DNA of 64,000 bases from Siphonodentalium dalli (GCA_032622095.1 CP136061.1:84792324-84856323); one strand, 5' to 3'. Counted from the first letter of the stretch, positions 42,588 to 53,788 are shown. The notes: generated from the letters alone by a model not told the origin. Numbers and translations are program-made.

Positions 42588-42716
42588 AGAAGAGTGTGAC
42601 AGAGACATGTAGTACACCAGCACCGGAGAACCCTTGCCTGGGAGCCATGACGTGTGTTGGTACTCAATGTTCCTGCACCAGTGACAAATACTGGGATGGA
42701 ACTAACTGCTTGCCTC
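42588..42716 (+). CDS. internal exon: EGF-like six-cysteine module 2
   Basis: A 129-bp exon (43 codons), acceptor TTATTTCCAG, donor GTGAGT, phase 1 at both ends. Spacing is C-x8-C-x5-C-x4-C-x-C-x10-C, with Y-W-x4 before the last cysteine. The split codon formed with module 1 is AAG and no stop is created. A longer plus-strand frame continues past 42,716 to 42,787, but that is read-through into the intron; the consensus donor and the module boundary both place the exon end at 42,716. Role as for the other modules: an extracellular disulfide-stabilised domain, with the identity of the whole protein unknown. Confidence 0.84.
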
Positions 42717-42866
42717 GTGAGTTTAAATCCAGTCAACTCAGATATTTTTTAAATTCTGGACGAAATTCATTTCAGCACTGGGATTGAGTTTGTTCATTGT
42801 TAGGACTTGCACCATTTGAAACTTTTGATCATTGTACATTGTAGCTAATTATATATATTATATATA

Positions 42867-43283
42867 ACTAGCTGATGAGCCCGACTTCGTCTGGGCTATT
42901 CATCTGGGCTATTTAGGGATTTCTTTGCCAGAAACAAGACAATATGAGCGTATATGAGCAAGGACACGGTCGCATGCGAAATTGGACCTGATTTGACCTT
43001 GAATTGACCATTTTGAAGGTCAAGGTCAGGTCATGGTCACGACTTGACCCGTCCAAAACACTCCCCGGACAAAAGTACACCTAGGTGTCAAATTTTGTCG
43101 ATATACGCCAGTTTTACCTGATTTGATCTTGAATTGACTATTTTGAAGGTCACGTCGGGGTCACAACTTGATCCGTCCAAAAAATTTGACCCGTCCATGA
43201 CACTTCCCGCACAAAAGTACCCCTAGGTAGCAAGTTTGAGCTCAATCGGTTCGAGTCTATAAAGGACACACACATATAGATCA
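42867..43283. repeat. dispersed repeat with ACTAGCTGATGAGCCCGACT head
   Basis: It starts in a TA-rich stretch with ACTAGCTGATGAGCCCGACT, which can fold as CCCGAC/GTCTGGG. It ends with GAGCTCAATCGGTTCGAGTC and then GGACACACACATATA. Two sub-repeats with a 130-bp period begin ACCTGATTTGA at 42,986 and 43,116, each with GAATTGAC, TTTTGAAGGTCA, a GACCCGTCC/GATCCGTCC box and CACCTAGGT/CCCCTAGGT. The head and CACACA tail resemble widespread invertebrate short repeats derived from non-LTR elements, but I cannot assign a class. Confidence 0.6.
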
Positions 43284-43815
43284 AGGAAAAACTGATCCAA
43301 TGAAAATCTCCCCCGTTCATAGGAACCCCTAAGAATAAGTATCACACAACACGCTCATGTCTGGATACAGACACGCTCACGTCTGAACATCATAATTATT
43401 TTTGTTTTTAAAGTATTTATCAATATATATAGGCACCACTTACTTCAATAGCATATTGGTGATGCCCATACAGGAGGCTATCAAAGGCAGGCATACAATA
43501 TACCAGGGTTTCGAATAGGGATAAAATATTGGGGCACCTTTTCTTGTGGCTAGGGGAAAAACACAATTACTATTGCCGCCGATGTTGATGAGGAATTAAG
43601 ATACACCTACACATACAGTATACATGTATAAACTGGCTTCTAGTAAGTTCTACTCTGGTTATATCATAGGTCAAATGGTATGCCCAAAGGACGAGCCCAT
43701 TTTTGCACAGACAGATAAACGATGGCAATCAGCGGCAACTGCTGATGATTCCACATGCTTTCTGCATTCCTCGACCAAATTGCTAAATTGGCAATAGGCA
43801 GCACGAACCCTGCCA

Positions 43816-44062
43816 TCAATCAAATGATTTTAACCAGAAGTCAATGATTTTAATTGTTGAATAATCAATTATTCAAACCATTGAATAATCATTGATTTTA
43901 ACTATCAGTCAATTATTTCAACCATCAGTCAATGATTTTATCTATCAATCAATGATTTTAGCCGTTGAATAATCAATGATTTTAACCATCAGACAATTAT
44001 TTCAACCATCAATCAGTGATTTTAACCTTTGAATAATCAATGATTTTAACCATCAGTCAATG
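43816..44062. repeat. about 21-bp AT-rich minisatellite
   Basis: Degenerate copies of CAATGATTTTAACCATCAGT are interspersed with TTGAATAATC boxes at 43,881, 43,965 and 44,029. Those spacings are 84 and 64 bp, about four and three units. About 11 units in total. Confidence 0.8.
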
Positions 44063-44252
44063 TAAATAGAAAAAATATAAATGTATGATATCAGGATTGG
44101 CTAATACAAGACAACCTTATAATAGGTCAAAGAATTCAAAGATATCTCAAAGGTAAAGATTAACAACACTTGTTAAAAAGACATCAAATGTGAACAGCAG
44201 CCACACTGGTGACTCTAGTTTATGTGTGTCACAAGATTGTTATTTATTACAG

Positions 44253-44387
44253 GGCATCCCTTTGGTCCGGGCTGTACAACATCAACTGGTGAAGACTCTT
44301 GTGTCTCTGGGCTAAAATGTCTGGGTGGATCTTGCAAATGTTCAAATTATCAGACCAACTACTGGACGAATACTGCCTGTGAACCTC
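44253..44387 (+). CDS. internal exon: EGF-like six-cysteine module 3
   Basis: A 135-bp exon, acceptor TTATTTATTACAG, donor GTGAGT, phase 1 at both ends. Spacing is C-x8-C-x5-C-x4-C-x-C-x12-C, again with Y-W-x4-C. The residues just before the first cysteine (H-P-F-G-P-G) form a short linker. The frame joins modules 2 and 4 without stops (split codon CGG, then CGA). The intron that follows is far longer than its neighbours because of nested mobile elements. Confidence 0.84.
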
Positions 44388-44654
44388 GTGAGTAATCCTG
44401 TCACATGCATTGATATGTGTATGGAGGCCTTCAGGTTAGCTATCTGTAATAAATCAACTTGCACTACTCCATTACCCCGCATGATGAGATCAGCTCAAGA
44501 TAAGAATGTCATGGATTCTAGTTAGCTTAATGACTCTCGAATGTGACTTACAACAAGTAGATTTCTATTGAGTCTGCCTAAAAAAACCTATATTAAATAG
44601 TGAATTAATTTACAACTACAGCTATGCTCTCAGTAAGCGACCTGTTTAACGAGG

Positions 44655-44876
44655 TTATGGGCCGGTACTTACCGCGGCGATACCACCAAAATACCGCGGT
44701 TATCATTCTGTACCGCGTCGGACGGCGGTTGACCCGCAGTACTAGTACGGTATTTTTACCATTGGTTACCGCAGGTCACCGCGTTATTGGTGTTCCTTAC
44801 CGCCGTACACCGCGTTATTTTTTCCGTAACCGCGTTCAAATTACCGCTAACGGCCCTCCACCGCGGAGAGAACACG
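44655..44876. repeat. left subterminal ACCGC-motif cluster of element A
   Basis: Eleven or so ACCGC(N)(N) copies in one orientation, spaced about 12-30 bp. They are unusually CpG-rich for this AT-rich neighbourhood. The partner cluster lies inside the right end in mostly inverted orientation. In known transposons, subterminal repeats of this kind are transposase-binding sites; here that is inference. Confidence 0.75.
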
Positions 44877-45658
44877 ACTGAAACAAGGTGTCTCACGGTA
44901 GGTAAATGTTTATGAATAACATTTGTATTGAATGAATTCCTGTAAGATGCACGTAATTGTGTACATGTAATGAATATAAATGAATAATAATGCAATCGGA
45001 TTACATATGGGAAATGTAACATATTACAAATTTACAAGTACATCACGTCGGCGGTTTTTGAACTCAGCTATAGTTGCTGACGGCGACTGGATTACGCAAA
45101 ACACCGTGATGGAGTAATAGTTTTGTTGTTAGCTGCTAGCATCTATCTTACATATCGTCAAATGATTTACGCACCCGATTCCCATTTCTTATAAAATAGG
45201 AAAAGTAAATCCTCCATTTATCTGAATTTGGTCGAAACCAGCGGGGACGGTGTGTTAGTAATAGTCCGATTTTAGTCTTAGAGGCCAGGGCGGCGATCAT
45301 TGCAGAAATATTCATTTTCGTTCAAATCTATGGTTTTGTTTATATGCTAAACATTATTGGCGCGTAAATAGTATTTTGTCGCCAAGACGTACGATTGTAC
45401 GCATGCGTGAAATAGTAAAGCAATTTACAAACATTTGCGCCTCAAGATTTCTTGCCGGTGGGAATAAAATGTATAACTAAGAAAGTGTGGCACATGTCAT
45501 GCAGCAAAGTTGTTATCATCACCAATGTGCGTGACAAAAGACACACACAAAACACCAACCATTGAAAGACATAACGTCGTCAAATCAGTCTTTGATTTTG
45601 TTACGAGAACATTCATTGAGCTCACGGGTGCGTGTCTGGCGGCATCGTTTGATGTGAA

Positions 45659-46262
45659 ATTGCAACTTTTGGCGAAGGCGTGCACTTGTAGTTCTCGGTG
45701 GGTCGCAGTATAAATTATATCACATATTCCTATCTAATCGTGATTCGGAAGAAAACATGCATGGTGTTGGAAAGTTGACCCCTAAACATGTATGTTTGTT
45801 TGGTTATATACAGAGGTTAACATTGTAACATAATTAGTTTAAGTGATTGAATTCGGTTTATTTTAGTCCTGGTTAGTTTATTCCCGATATGGTAGCAATA
45901 AAGAGCGTTTGTCTCACTTTTGTGTGACAAATATTTATAAATCGCTATTACGTGCACAACATTGCAACTTTTGGCGAGGGTGTGCACTTGTAGTTCTCGG
46001 TTGGTCTCAGTATAAATTATATCACATATTCCTATCTAATCGTGATTCGGAAGAAAATGATGCATGGTGTTGGAAAGTTGACCTCTAAATATGTTTGTTT
46101 CATTATATACAGAGGTTAACATTGTAACATAATTGTTTTAAGTGATCGAATTCGGTGTGTTTTAGTCCTTGTAAGTTTATTCCCGATATGGTAGCAATAA
46201 AGAGCGTTTGTCTCACTTTTGTGCGACAAATATTTATATATAGCTATTACGTGCACAACATT
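45659..46262. repeat. 302-bp direct duplication inside element A
   Basis: The segment starting ATTGCAACTTTTGGCGA at 45,659 recurs at 45,961 (offset 302). Both copies carry GTGCACTTGTAGTTCTCGGT, CAGAGGTTAACATTG, GATATGGTAGCAATAAAGAG and CTATTACGTGCACAACA. Divergence is a few percent with small indels. There is no shared open frame. Confidence 0.9.
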
Positions 46263-46967
46263 TTAAAGATCGAATGAGACTTGTCTGTATAAATCCACGT
46301 GGCGGTTCGTACATAATATTATTGAAGTTCTCAATACCAAAATAGATCGATAAATATCTTAACTACCCTCTACAAGCATTATGTAAGCCAAACGGAGTTA
46401 ACGGGCGCACTAAAGTAATGAAAATACAAGTGTCCAAAACACAAAACAGCCATTCGTGCGTCACCTGTGTAGTTTTACCGATAGCTTCATCAACAAAACA
46501 CAAATATTTATTTCACCCATTGAGGCCAGTTATAAAAAGACATGACGACATCTTAGGTGCCCCGTGACCTATATTAACAAAGTCTGCCAGCTGCAGTATG
46601 ACGTATTCAGTGGCACGTGCTTTTGCACAGAATGTATTTGTTTTTCCTGGATATACGGCAATTCCACTCTGTGTCTTTTATTGCGAAGACAATAATTCCC
46701 TTTATACGAACAAATGGTGTTTGTGATTTGAAGTTAATGAATGTCAATAAAGTTAACAACGATATTTATTCTGGGGACTATTTAAATAGTATCGTTATCA
46801 TTCAATTTGGGGATCAGGTACATCTGAACATTGATATAAACTATAGATACGGGATTTATCGAGCTGTCTAAAATGGCCGAAATCATTTGTTCCCTTCCCG
46901 ATAACACACACTGCTTACAAATAGAGTCATTTATGGGAATTTTAGGCAATAAAGCGAGACTAGAAAT

Positions 46968-48142
46968 TAGTGATGAGCCGATTGTCAAATAGAGCCTTGC
47001 GCCGATTGCCGATTATTTGAGATCACAATCGGCCGATTCAGGTGCCGATTCCGATTATTTCAATAATTATAGCAGAATATATGTTATATGTGTTATATAA
47101 TACTTAGAATTATAGAAGCAAGCAACAAACGAAATAATATGCGAGTACACAGTATACATAAGTATATGTTTGGGTAAGTATATATAGGTGGGCATGGGCG
47201 GACTTGTGATCGAATACAGGCAACTTACCCATGTATTTTAGGCTATTCCATAACAAATTGTTTGAAAGTTTGATGACATGACGACATGTCCACGGTTCGT
47301 TTTTGATAACAATTCATCAAACGGCATTTTTCTTTGATCCCAATTCAAAGACATCACATCAAAGGAAATGAGCCGACTGAACTAGTTGCAAGTTACACCA
47401 TGTTCATGTCAATTTCACAGACACGATTCGATTTCAGCGTGGTCATCATAATAATCATTGGTGGTGACCTATACGTGACGTCACACGAGACTGACTGGAT
47501 CATGGAATGACATTGTCTTTGACTATTTAAAGCCACGTGACATGCACTTTCGGTTTCTATAGTATAGTTTATACCTGTTACGCTGTATGCACTATATAGA
47601 TAGCTCTGTTGTACTCCGTATGCATATATACATCTTGATTTTTGATAGTCTGACATAAATCAAAATGTCTACATGTTGACGAACAATAAAGTTACCTATG
47701 GGCGTACATGAGTCCCATGATGTGTACATCATAATGCTAATGAAATCAATCGACTGAAACGACTGTTCCGGTATGCCAATAATTAATGATTATGCGCAAT
47801 CATGGCGTCATGCTTGCAGCGTCACTCTAACACAAAGTGTCACGTGCTTCCCGGTGATCCCCACTATATATTGTTCAAACATAGACCCAGGTACGGCCGG
47901 GGTATTGAAGAGGACATGTCTTTATATCAAGTTTGTGTTTGGGATCACTTTCCCCATGTTTACAGGTCATTTATTCAACAAAACATCGTCATATTTAAAC
48001 CAGTTCATTGAAGAAAAACAAGCACCTATTTATTATTTAGACAATCGGAAATCCCGATGTTCAAACCCGAGTACCGATTGTCATCCGATGGGCCACAATC
48101 GGCCGATTCCGATTGTTGTTCCCGATTATCGGCTCATCACTA
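46968..48142. mobile_element. 1.18-kb hAT-like non-autonomous element nested in element A
   Basis: The ends are TAGTGATGAGCCGAT (left) and its reverse complement at the right (ATCGGCTCATCACTA, with one nearby mismatch zone). The flanks carry an exact 8-bp direct duplication, CTAGAAAT, at 46,960-46,967 and 48,143-48,150. An 8-bp duplication with TAGTG-type termini is the hallmark of the hAT superfamily. CCGATT/AATCGG motifs cluster inside each end (about 46,978-47,055 and 48,045-48,130). There is no transposase frame; internal ORFs are short. It inserted after element A was in place. Confidence 0.87.
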
Positions 48143-48641
48143 CTAGAAATGTTATTATAATATTTTAATATTCACATTAAAAGGTTGAAAAATGACTTTC
48201 TCAAAGTAACTTATACTTACCTCTACTTAATCTGGAAGCCCGGTATATTTCCCGATACTCGAGTTTCATCTATTTCAATATTTAAATAATACACTTCATG
48301 GTACACAATCATGGACGGAGATCGTGAGAACGGCAGTCCTATTTTGGAAGATTGACGGTCAGACATCGAGTCCAGTCATTAACCTCGTTACAAAAACGCT
48401 ACCGCATAGCGGTAATGTCACCGCATTTGTGCGGTGCGTTACCACGCGCCACCGCGGTACCAACATTTGTTACCGCTTGCAGTGCGGTGGTACCACGAAC
48501 GTCGCGGTGGTACCGCGGTATGCGCGTGGTAGTGCAACCGTGAATCGGCGGTATGCCGCGGTATTGCACCGCGGTATAAACGCATGTACACCTCGTTAAA
48601 ACAGGTCGCTTAATTTGAGCAGTGATGTAGATATGATTCAG

Positions 48642-49175
48642 GTCAGTGTATACTATTATTCCTTACAGCTGTAACAGGCAGCAGTGTTTACTATTATTCC
48701 TTACAGCTGTAACAGACAGCAGTGTTTACTATTATTCCTTACAGCTGTAACAGACAGCAGTGTATACTATTATTCCTTACAGCTGTAACAGGCAGCAGTG
48801 TATACTATTATTCCTTACAGCTTTAACAGACAGCAGTGTTTACTATTATTCCTTACAGCTGTAACAGACAGCAGTGTTTACTATTATTCCTTACAGCTGT
48901 AACAGACAGCAGTGTTTACTATTATTCCTTACAGCTGTAACAGGCAGCAGTGTATACTATTATTCCTTACAGCTGTAACAGACAGCAGTGTTTACTATTA
49001 TTCCTTACAGCTGTAACAGACAGCAGTGTTTACTATTATTCCTTACAGCTGTAACAGACAGCAGTGTATACTATTATTCCTTACAGCTGTAACAGACAGC
49101 AGTGTTTACTATTATTCCTTACAGCTGTAACGGACAGCAGTGTTTACTATTATTCCTTACAGCTGTAACAGACAG
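48642..49175. repeat. 38-bp minisatellite, left part (about 14 units)
   Basis: The unit is CAGTGTTTACTATTATTCCT followed by TACAGCTGTAACAGACAG, 38 bp. It starts at about 48,642 and ends at 49,175, where a LINE begins. It continues on the other side of the LINE at 55,641. Minor variants are GTGTATAC for GTGTTTAC and AACAGGCAG for AACAGACAG. Each unit contains a TATTATTCCTTACAG stretch that looks like a 3' splice site on the sense strand of the host gene. Confidence 0.95.
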
Positions 49176-50539
49176 TTTTATCGGCAACTCCGCGCTGCCC
49201 ACCGCCAAACCAAACATTAATAAGGCTGTACCTCCCCCCACCATTAGTAATGTGCCTGTAAAGACGGAAGATATATTGGAAGCTATTTCATCTCTTAAAC
49301 CTAACAAGGCACACGGTCACGATGGAATAAGTGCAAGGATGCTTCTTGAAACAAAATATGCCATCGTTCAGCCCCTAAAAATTATTTTCGAATTATGTCT
49401 CAAAGAGTGTAAATTCCCCGATGAATGGAAAAAAGCTAATGTGATTCCCATATTTAAAAATGACGATCGCTCAAATCCTAAGAATTACAGACCGATTTCT
49501 TTACTGCCGACACTGGCGAAAGATTTTGAAAAAGTTGTTCTTAAATATCTTTTTAAGCATTTCGAGTCCAAAGGCTTCTTTTACGATTTCCAATCGGGTT
49601 TCCTGCCTGGGCATTCAACTATATTCCAACTGTTAGAACTTAACCATTCCCTTAGCCAGGCCCTCGAGAATAAACTGCATACATGTGCTGTATTTTGTGA
49701 TATATCTAAGGCATTCGAGAGGGTCTGGCACGAGGGACTGGTATATAAACTTGAACGATGTGAAATTTCCGGACCACTTCTTGCTTTCATTAATGACTAT
49801 CTCTCAGATCGAAAACAAAGGGTGATGGTAAATAACACGTCTTCAGAATATAAAAAGATACTCGCTGGTGTCCCCCAGGGATCTATTCTTGGCCCTTTCT
49901 TATTCTTGGTATATATTAATGATCTCGCTGAAAATATTAAATCTTTCACTAGAATGTATGCGGATGACACTTGCCTCACTGCTAGCAATGGAAGTCTCCA
50001 GGACCTTGAGGACGGTGTAAATACTGATCTTAAAGCCATAGATAAATGGTCAAATCAATGGCTAGTAAAATTCAATAGTAGTAAAACTAAGTCCATGACA
50101 TTCTCTTATACCGGTGCCCAGCCTGACATACATCTTTTTCTCAGTGGTGAAGCTATAACCCAAGTAGAATCACACAAACACCTTGGCTTGAATATACAGA
50201 GTGACCTAAACTGGGACAAACATATCAATGAGTTATCAAAGAAAATATATGGCCGCCTTGCATATTTAAGACAATTGAAATTTTCTTTAAATAGGAAAAC
50301 CTTAGACACAATTTATCGAGCGTACATATTACCCCTGATGGATTACGCTGACGTTGTCTGGGACTCCGCCCCAGCAAATGTAATTTCAAAATTAGATCGC
50401 ATCCAAGCGGACGCGGGTCGAATTGTTACAGGTCTCACGCGATCCGTTCCTGTGAAAAACTTGCTAGTAGAATTGGGGTGGCAAACGTTAACAAACAGAA
50501 GGAAATCTCATAGAATGAATATCATGTACAGAATAACTA
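49176..50539 (+). pseudogene. LINE reverse transcriptase, N-terminal fragment
   Basis: This encodes most of the RT domain of a LINE ORF2. Visible RT blocks in order are: SLKPNKAHGHDGIS; NYRPISLLPTL (block 2); AVFCDISKAFE at about 49,690, with the first catalytic Asp but Glu where KAFD is usual; GVPQGSILGPFLFLVYINDL; and the catalytic MYADDT at 49,954-49,971. The thumb-like GLNIQSDLNWDKHI region and the ILPLMDYADVVW segment follow. The open frame begins at 49,102 inside the minisatellite, but its first 24 or so residues are minisatellite translation and not element sequence. The frame is disrupted at 50,538, where a TA-flanked element is inserted; the residues after ...MYRITT come from that element. 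The group is Jockey/CR1-like by motif style; the exact clade is uncertain. Confidence 0.92.
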
Positions 50540-50550
50540 CCCTTATCGAA

Positions 50551-50745
50551 ATGGTTGTTTGCTGCAAGTTAGCGGCAAATATGCGGCATGTTTGCAGCAA
50601 ATGGTTTGTTCGCAGAAAGTCAATTTCACATATTCGCAGATCTTTGCCGCAAACTTTTTGTTTGCTGCAACTTTGCAGTAAATTTAGTTTGTTTGCTGCA
50701 ACTTTGCAGAAAATTTAAATTCAAAGCAAACCATTTGCGATAAGT
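50551..50745. repeat. left subterminal TTTGC-GCAAA cluster of element B
   Basis: Repeated pieces such as GTTTGCTGCAA, TTTGCAGCAAA, TTTGCCGCAAAC and GTTTGCTGCAACTTTGCAG occur in both orientations, because the motif is self-complementary. The right-hand counterpart (54,385-54,690) is denser and includes a 25-30-bp internal inverted pair around AATTTGCATGGTAAAAG and CTTTTACCATGCAAATT. Confidence 0.85.
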
Positions 50746-51175
50746 TCACAGTAAATTTTAGATTAGTTTCAAGTTTGCGGTAAGTGTGCTGGAATCTTGG
50801 TTTGGAATATTTGTTCGCTGCAAGTGCTTTTCAAACTTGGAATTTCATTTTGTTTTTCACTAAATATTTATTTAAAGTTTGGATTTGATCATTTGAAACA
50901 TTAAATTAATTAAGGCATCAATCCTTGGCCGAGTGTTTTTATTTTAGCAATCCACAAATATATCATGTATATTTTTTTGCAGTAAATTTAGATTGGATGG
51001 AAAAGTTTGCGATAAGTTCACAGTGAATTTTATATTAGTTTCAAGTTCGTAGTTAGTGCATTGTGAATCTTTGTTCGCCACATGTGCGTTTTAAACTTGG
51101 AATATTTCAATTTATTTTTCACCATATATTTGTTTAAAATTTGGGTTTGATAATTTGCATCATTGATTTCAACAT
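50727..51175. repeat. diverged 272-bp-spaced duplication in element B
   Basis: GCGATAAGTTCACAGT at 50,737 recurs at 51,009. The next 150-170 bp align with about 75-80% identity by eye, through TTAGTTTCAAGTT, AAACTTGGAATTT/AAACTTGGAATAT, TTTTTCAC and TTTGATNATTTG. Confidence 0.7.
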
Positions 51176-52028
51176 AACCCACAGCAAATAAAGCAATGCT
51201 GTGTGAAACACCGTGGTAACATGTGATTATTGTGATATCTATATTCAGCTTGATTAAATTTGCCATGGGGACATTTTTCCTAATTTCGGGGGCTGATTAT
51301 TTTTTTTTAAATTCCGATCTAACAAGCGATGGATTATGCAATTTATGGACAACAAAATTCCATATAATGTTTTTAAAAGGTTCAATACCCCATGTGGCTT
51401 TAACAGTTCTATTGTCGGATAGCTTTATTGTCACGATCCTGGGTTTGTTATCATGAAAACAAAACAAATATATCATGGCGGATGTGCCTTTTGAAATCGA
51501 AAGTTATAAAATTAAAAAGTGAAACGGGAACTGGAATATGGAATTGAGTCATACAAAATGTGTGCCGTTTTAGATATATCAGTTATTAATATAATGCCAA
51601 TGTAAATCATTGTTTGTATATACTTTGTGTAGAAATAATCCAGATGAAGCAAAATACCCATAAAACAACCTCAATGATCCGTTTCTTTCTGCAAGCTGCC
51701 TTTTCAAACAGGCGAAATTTGAGCGCAAAATTTTTGAAATTAAAAACTGCCGCTGCGATGATTCAGTGGATCTGTTAAGTTGATGGAACATTGAGGAATA
51801 TAATTAATTAATTATATGGAATATGATTATTATGACAGTGTATGCACATCGTGAAACAAATAAATTGGAATACCGTAATCATTCTTGATCATTATTATAT
51901 TATGTGAACTTGAAGTTGAAGGAAATAGTACTGACACTACTGTTTACAATAGGTCAAAATGAGTCATGACCGCTTTCGCAGATTGATGCTTCCAGAAGGA
52001 TGTATACGTACGCACTACATGTACGTTC

Positions 52029-52394
52029 ATGACTGAACTATGTTTACAATTACATCCAAATTTCAACTCAAACTTCGAAGTGAAATGGTGTGTTGACACG
52101 GAAACCGGCGAGCTCGCCAATTTTGAATGGGATGAGTTTCACAGTGGAGACTGGATAGGAAAATTCAATGACCATGAAATTCGGATTCAGTTGATCAACC
52201 ATGAAATTCCAGTGATGTTCCATATAATATATACATTCAAGTATATTAGGCTGTTAGGATCTAGGCCAGCCCAAGCCGACACTGCCATGAGTCGTTTTCC
52301 TACTGAAGTTCTAATGGCGTTGCCACTGTGCACAGTGCAGGTAACAGTACTGACACTGTCTGCAGTGCAGGTGGCTGCCCTTGAAGTTGAATAA
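52029..52394 (+). CDS. 121-codon ORF inside element B, unknown
   Basis: The open frame starts MTELCLQLHPNF and contains an acidic/aromatic stretch (ETGELANFEWDEFHSGDWIG) followed by FNDHEIRIQL. The C-terminal third looks like low-complexity translation of repeated CAGTGCAG/CTGACACTG DNA. I recognise no family. Just upstream (about 51,958-51,990) GAGTCATGACCGCTTTCGCA resembles a second place at 53,160 (GTGACCGCCTTCGCAGATTG), hinting at a duplicated, decayed coding segment. It could be a transposase remnant, a captured exon, or chance; a 366-bp frame is not rare enough in 4 kb to prove coding. Confidence 0.25.
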   Translation: MTELCLQLHPNFNSNFEVKWCVDTETGELANFEWDEFHSGDWIGKFNDHEIRIQLINHEIPVMFHIIYTFKYIRLLGSRPAQADTAMSRFPTEVLMALPLCTVQVTVLTLSAVQVAALEVE

Positions 52395-52525
52395 GTTGAA
52401 CTTGAATTGATTTTCCCCAGGGATCATGCATGGAAGTTGATGAAGATTAAGGTCATAAACTTCAAGGAACATTCTTTTAAAATTGTTCATCTTACAAATC
52501 CTGTGTCAAGTTCAAGTTAGTACCG

Positions 52526-53045
52526 CTGATGGGGTCATTGTCACAAGGCATTGATCACAATCGTGGCCAGATTTTTAAATTGATCACAAATGTAATGTTC
52601 CCAGCTTTTCTATGGTGATCACATTTATAGCCAGCTTTTCATATTCATACGAGCATCGGTGAACACGATTAGGTTATAAATAATCTACGGTAATTTTTCT
52701 GAATTGGTGGATGAAAAACAACTTTACTTTTAAATTGATATTTATATTTCTGTCTAATAACCTGAGAGGTTTCCGATCAATGTCGTCAGAATGCTCGAAT
52801 TATATGCCATTAATGTAATTTAAGTTGATAAACAAAGTCAGTTTTGGAGCATGATGTCGACATTTTAGTCACAAACACGATGACGTCGTACCGGTATTTC
52901 GCGCCATATAAAGCATGCGATTAGAAAAGCTGGCTACGAATGTGATCGCCGGTGAAAAGCTGGCTACATTTGTGATCGATTTAAAAAGCTGGCTATAAAC
53001 CGTTACGAATGTGACCGGAGCCTTGTGACAATGACCCCATCGACC
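52526..53045. mobile_element. element C: about 520-bp inverted-repeat element within B
   Basis: GATGGGGTCATTGTCACAAG at 52,528 and its reverse complement ending at 53,041 form a perfect inverted repeat of at least 21 bp. The 9-bp sequence TTAGTACCG lies just outside on both sides (52,517-52,525 and 53,046-53,054), with 2-4 unmatched bases before the repeat. A 9-bp duplication would suit a Mutator-like element. Three subterminal copies per side pair GATCACA-type boxes with CCAGCTTTT (left) or AAAAGCTGG (right). No coding capacity. Confidence 0.78.
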
Positions 53046-53788
53046 TTAGTACCGGTACTTACTAGTAGTCATACAATGAAACGACTTTGCATATGTACGT
53101 ACTAGCTACTACTGCTAGTACATGGACAAACGATGGTACAATATGTCAAATTCAATTATATGTGACCGCCTTCGCAGATTGCTGATCCACATGCTGCTTC
53201 AGAAAGTTCATAATCCAAGTTCTAGTACTAGTAGATGTTTGTCTAGGTACATGTTCATGTTTTACGCATATGAAGTTCCCCCAACAGAACATCAAAAAGT
53301 TCCCATATGTCAAATGATGGAATACGATCTCTATGTACGGGCATAGCAAAGTAGAGTTTCATGACATGATCTATGTACCGGTACAGGTGTGTGTGCACAT
53401 TATTTACGTAGAACAATATTGCAATTGAATTAAATTTAGATCAATATAATTATTATTTAAATTGTGCCTCGTTATTTCTTTTATCTGTTTATATCCACAG
53501 TTATCCTGGGCATAAATTTACAGGCCATATGTTGACCCGCACACATTCTTCCTAGTATGACATTAAAATGCTAACGGTAACATATACCCAAAAAAAATTG
53601 TGGTTCATGTTTCCCTACTAGTATACCAGCCCAGCCTACATGTATTCTATATAAACACACCAACCCCAGATTTTCATGGTGTCAAGAATTTTGTTGAAAA
53701 ATAATTTTAATTTCTCATACATTTGTATATTCAGAATGGACTGTTTAGTATCTGTCAAAGCATATTGTGTTTATTACCACTTTATATA

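Larger units (their letters stand above)
42717..44252 (+). other. intron between modules 2 and 3
   Basis: A 1,536-bp GT-AG intron, the shortest of those seen. It carries the dispersed repeat at 42,867-43,283 and the minisatellite at 43,816-44,062. Nothing recognisable lies in 43,284-43,815. Confidence 0.78.
44636..48610. mobile_element. element A: 3.98-kb TA-flanked transposon-like element
   Basis: The left end is AGCGACCTGTTTAACGAGG; the right end, reverse-complemented, is AGCGACCTGTTTTAACGAGG. Both ends are flanked by TA (44,634-44,635 and 48,611-48,612), consistent with a 2-bp TA target duplication. Just inside each end are about 200-250 bp packed with ACCGC/ACCGCGG motifs: at least ten at 44,660-44,875, and a matching set at about 48,395-48,580 that includes the palindrome ACCGCGGT. 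The body holds a 302-bp tandem duplication and a nested hAT-like element. I find no transposase-like frame, so it is non-autonomous or decayed. The superfamily is unresolved; TA duplication fits Tc1/mariner-type and some other cut-and-paste families. Confidence 0.82.

Noticed and set aside
42867-42900. Hammerhead ribozyme from CTGATGAG at 42,872
   Set aside because: A stem-like CCCGAC/GTCTGGG follows, but the obligatory GAAA after it is missing (CTATTC is present instead).
44624-44881. Arg-rich ORFs at the ends of element A (also 48,324-48,599)
   Set aside because: They are translations of the ACCGC subterminal repeats, not genes.
47773-48168. 131-codon plus-strand ORF in the hAT-like element
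   Set aside because: No recognisable motif, and its end is the element's terminal repeat; likely chance.
49102-49175. N-terminus of the RT ORF as a genuine start
   Set aside because: The first 24 or so residues are translated 38-bp minisatellite; the LINE begins at 49,176.
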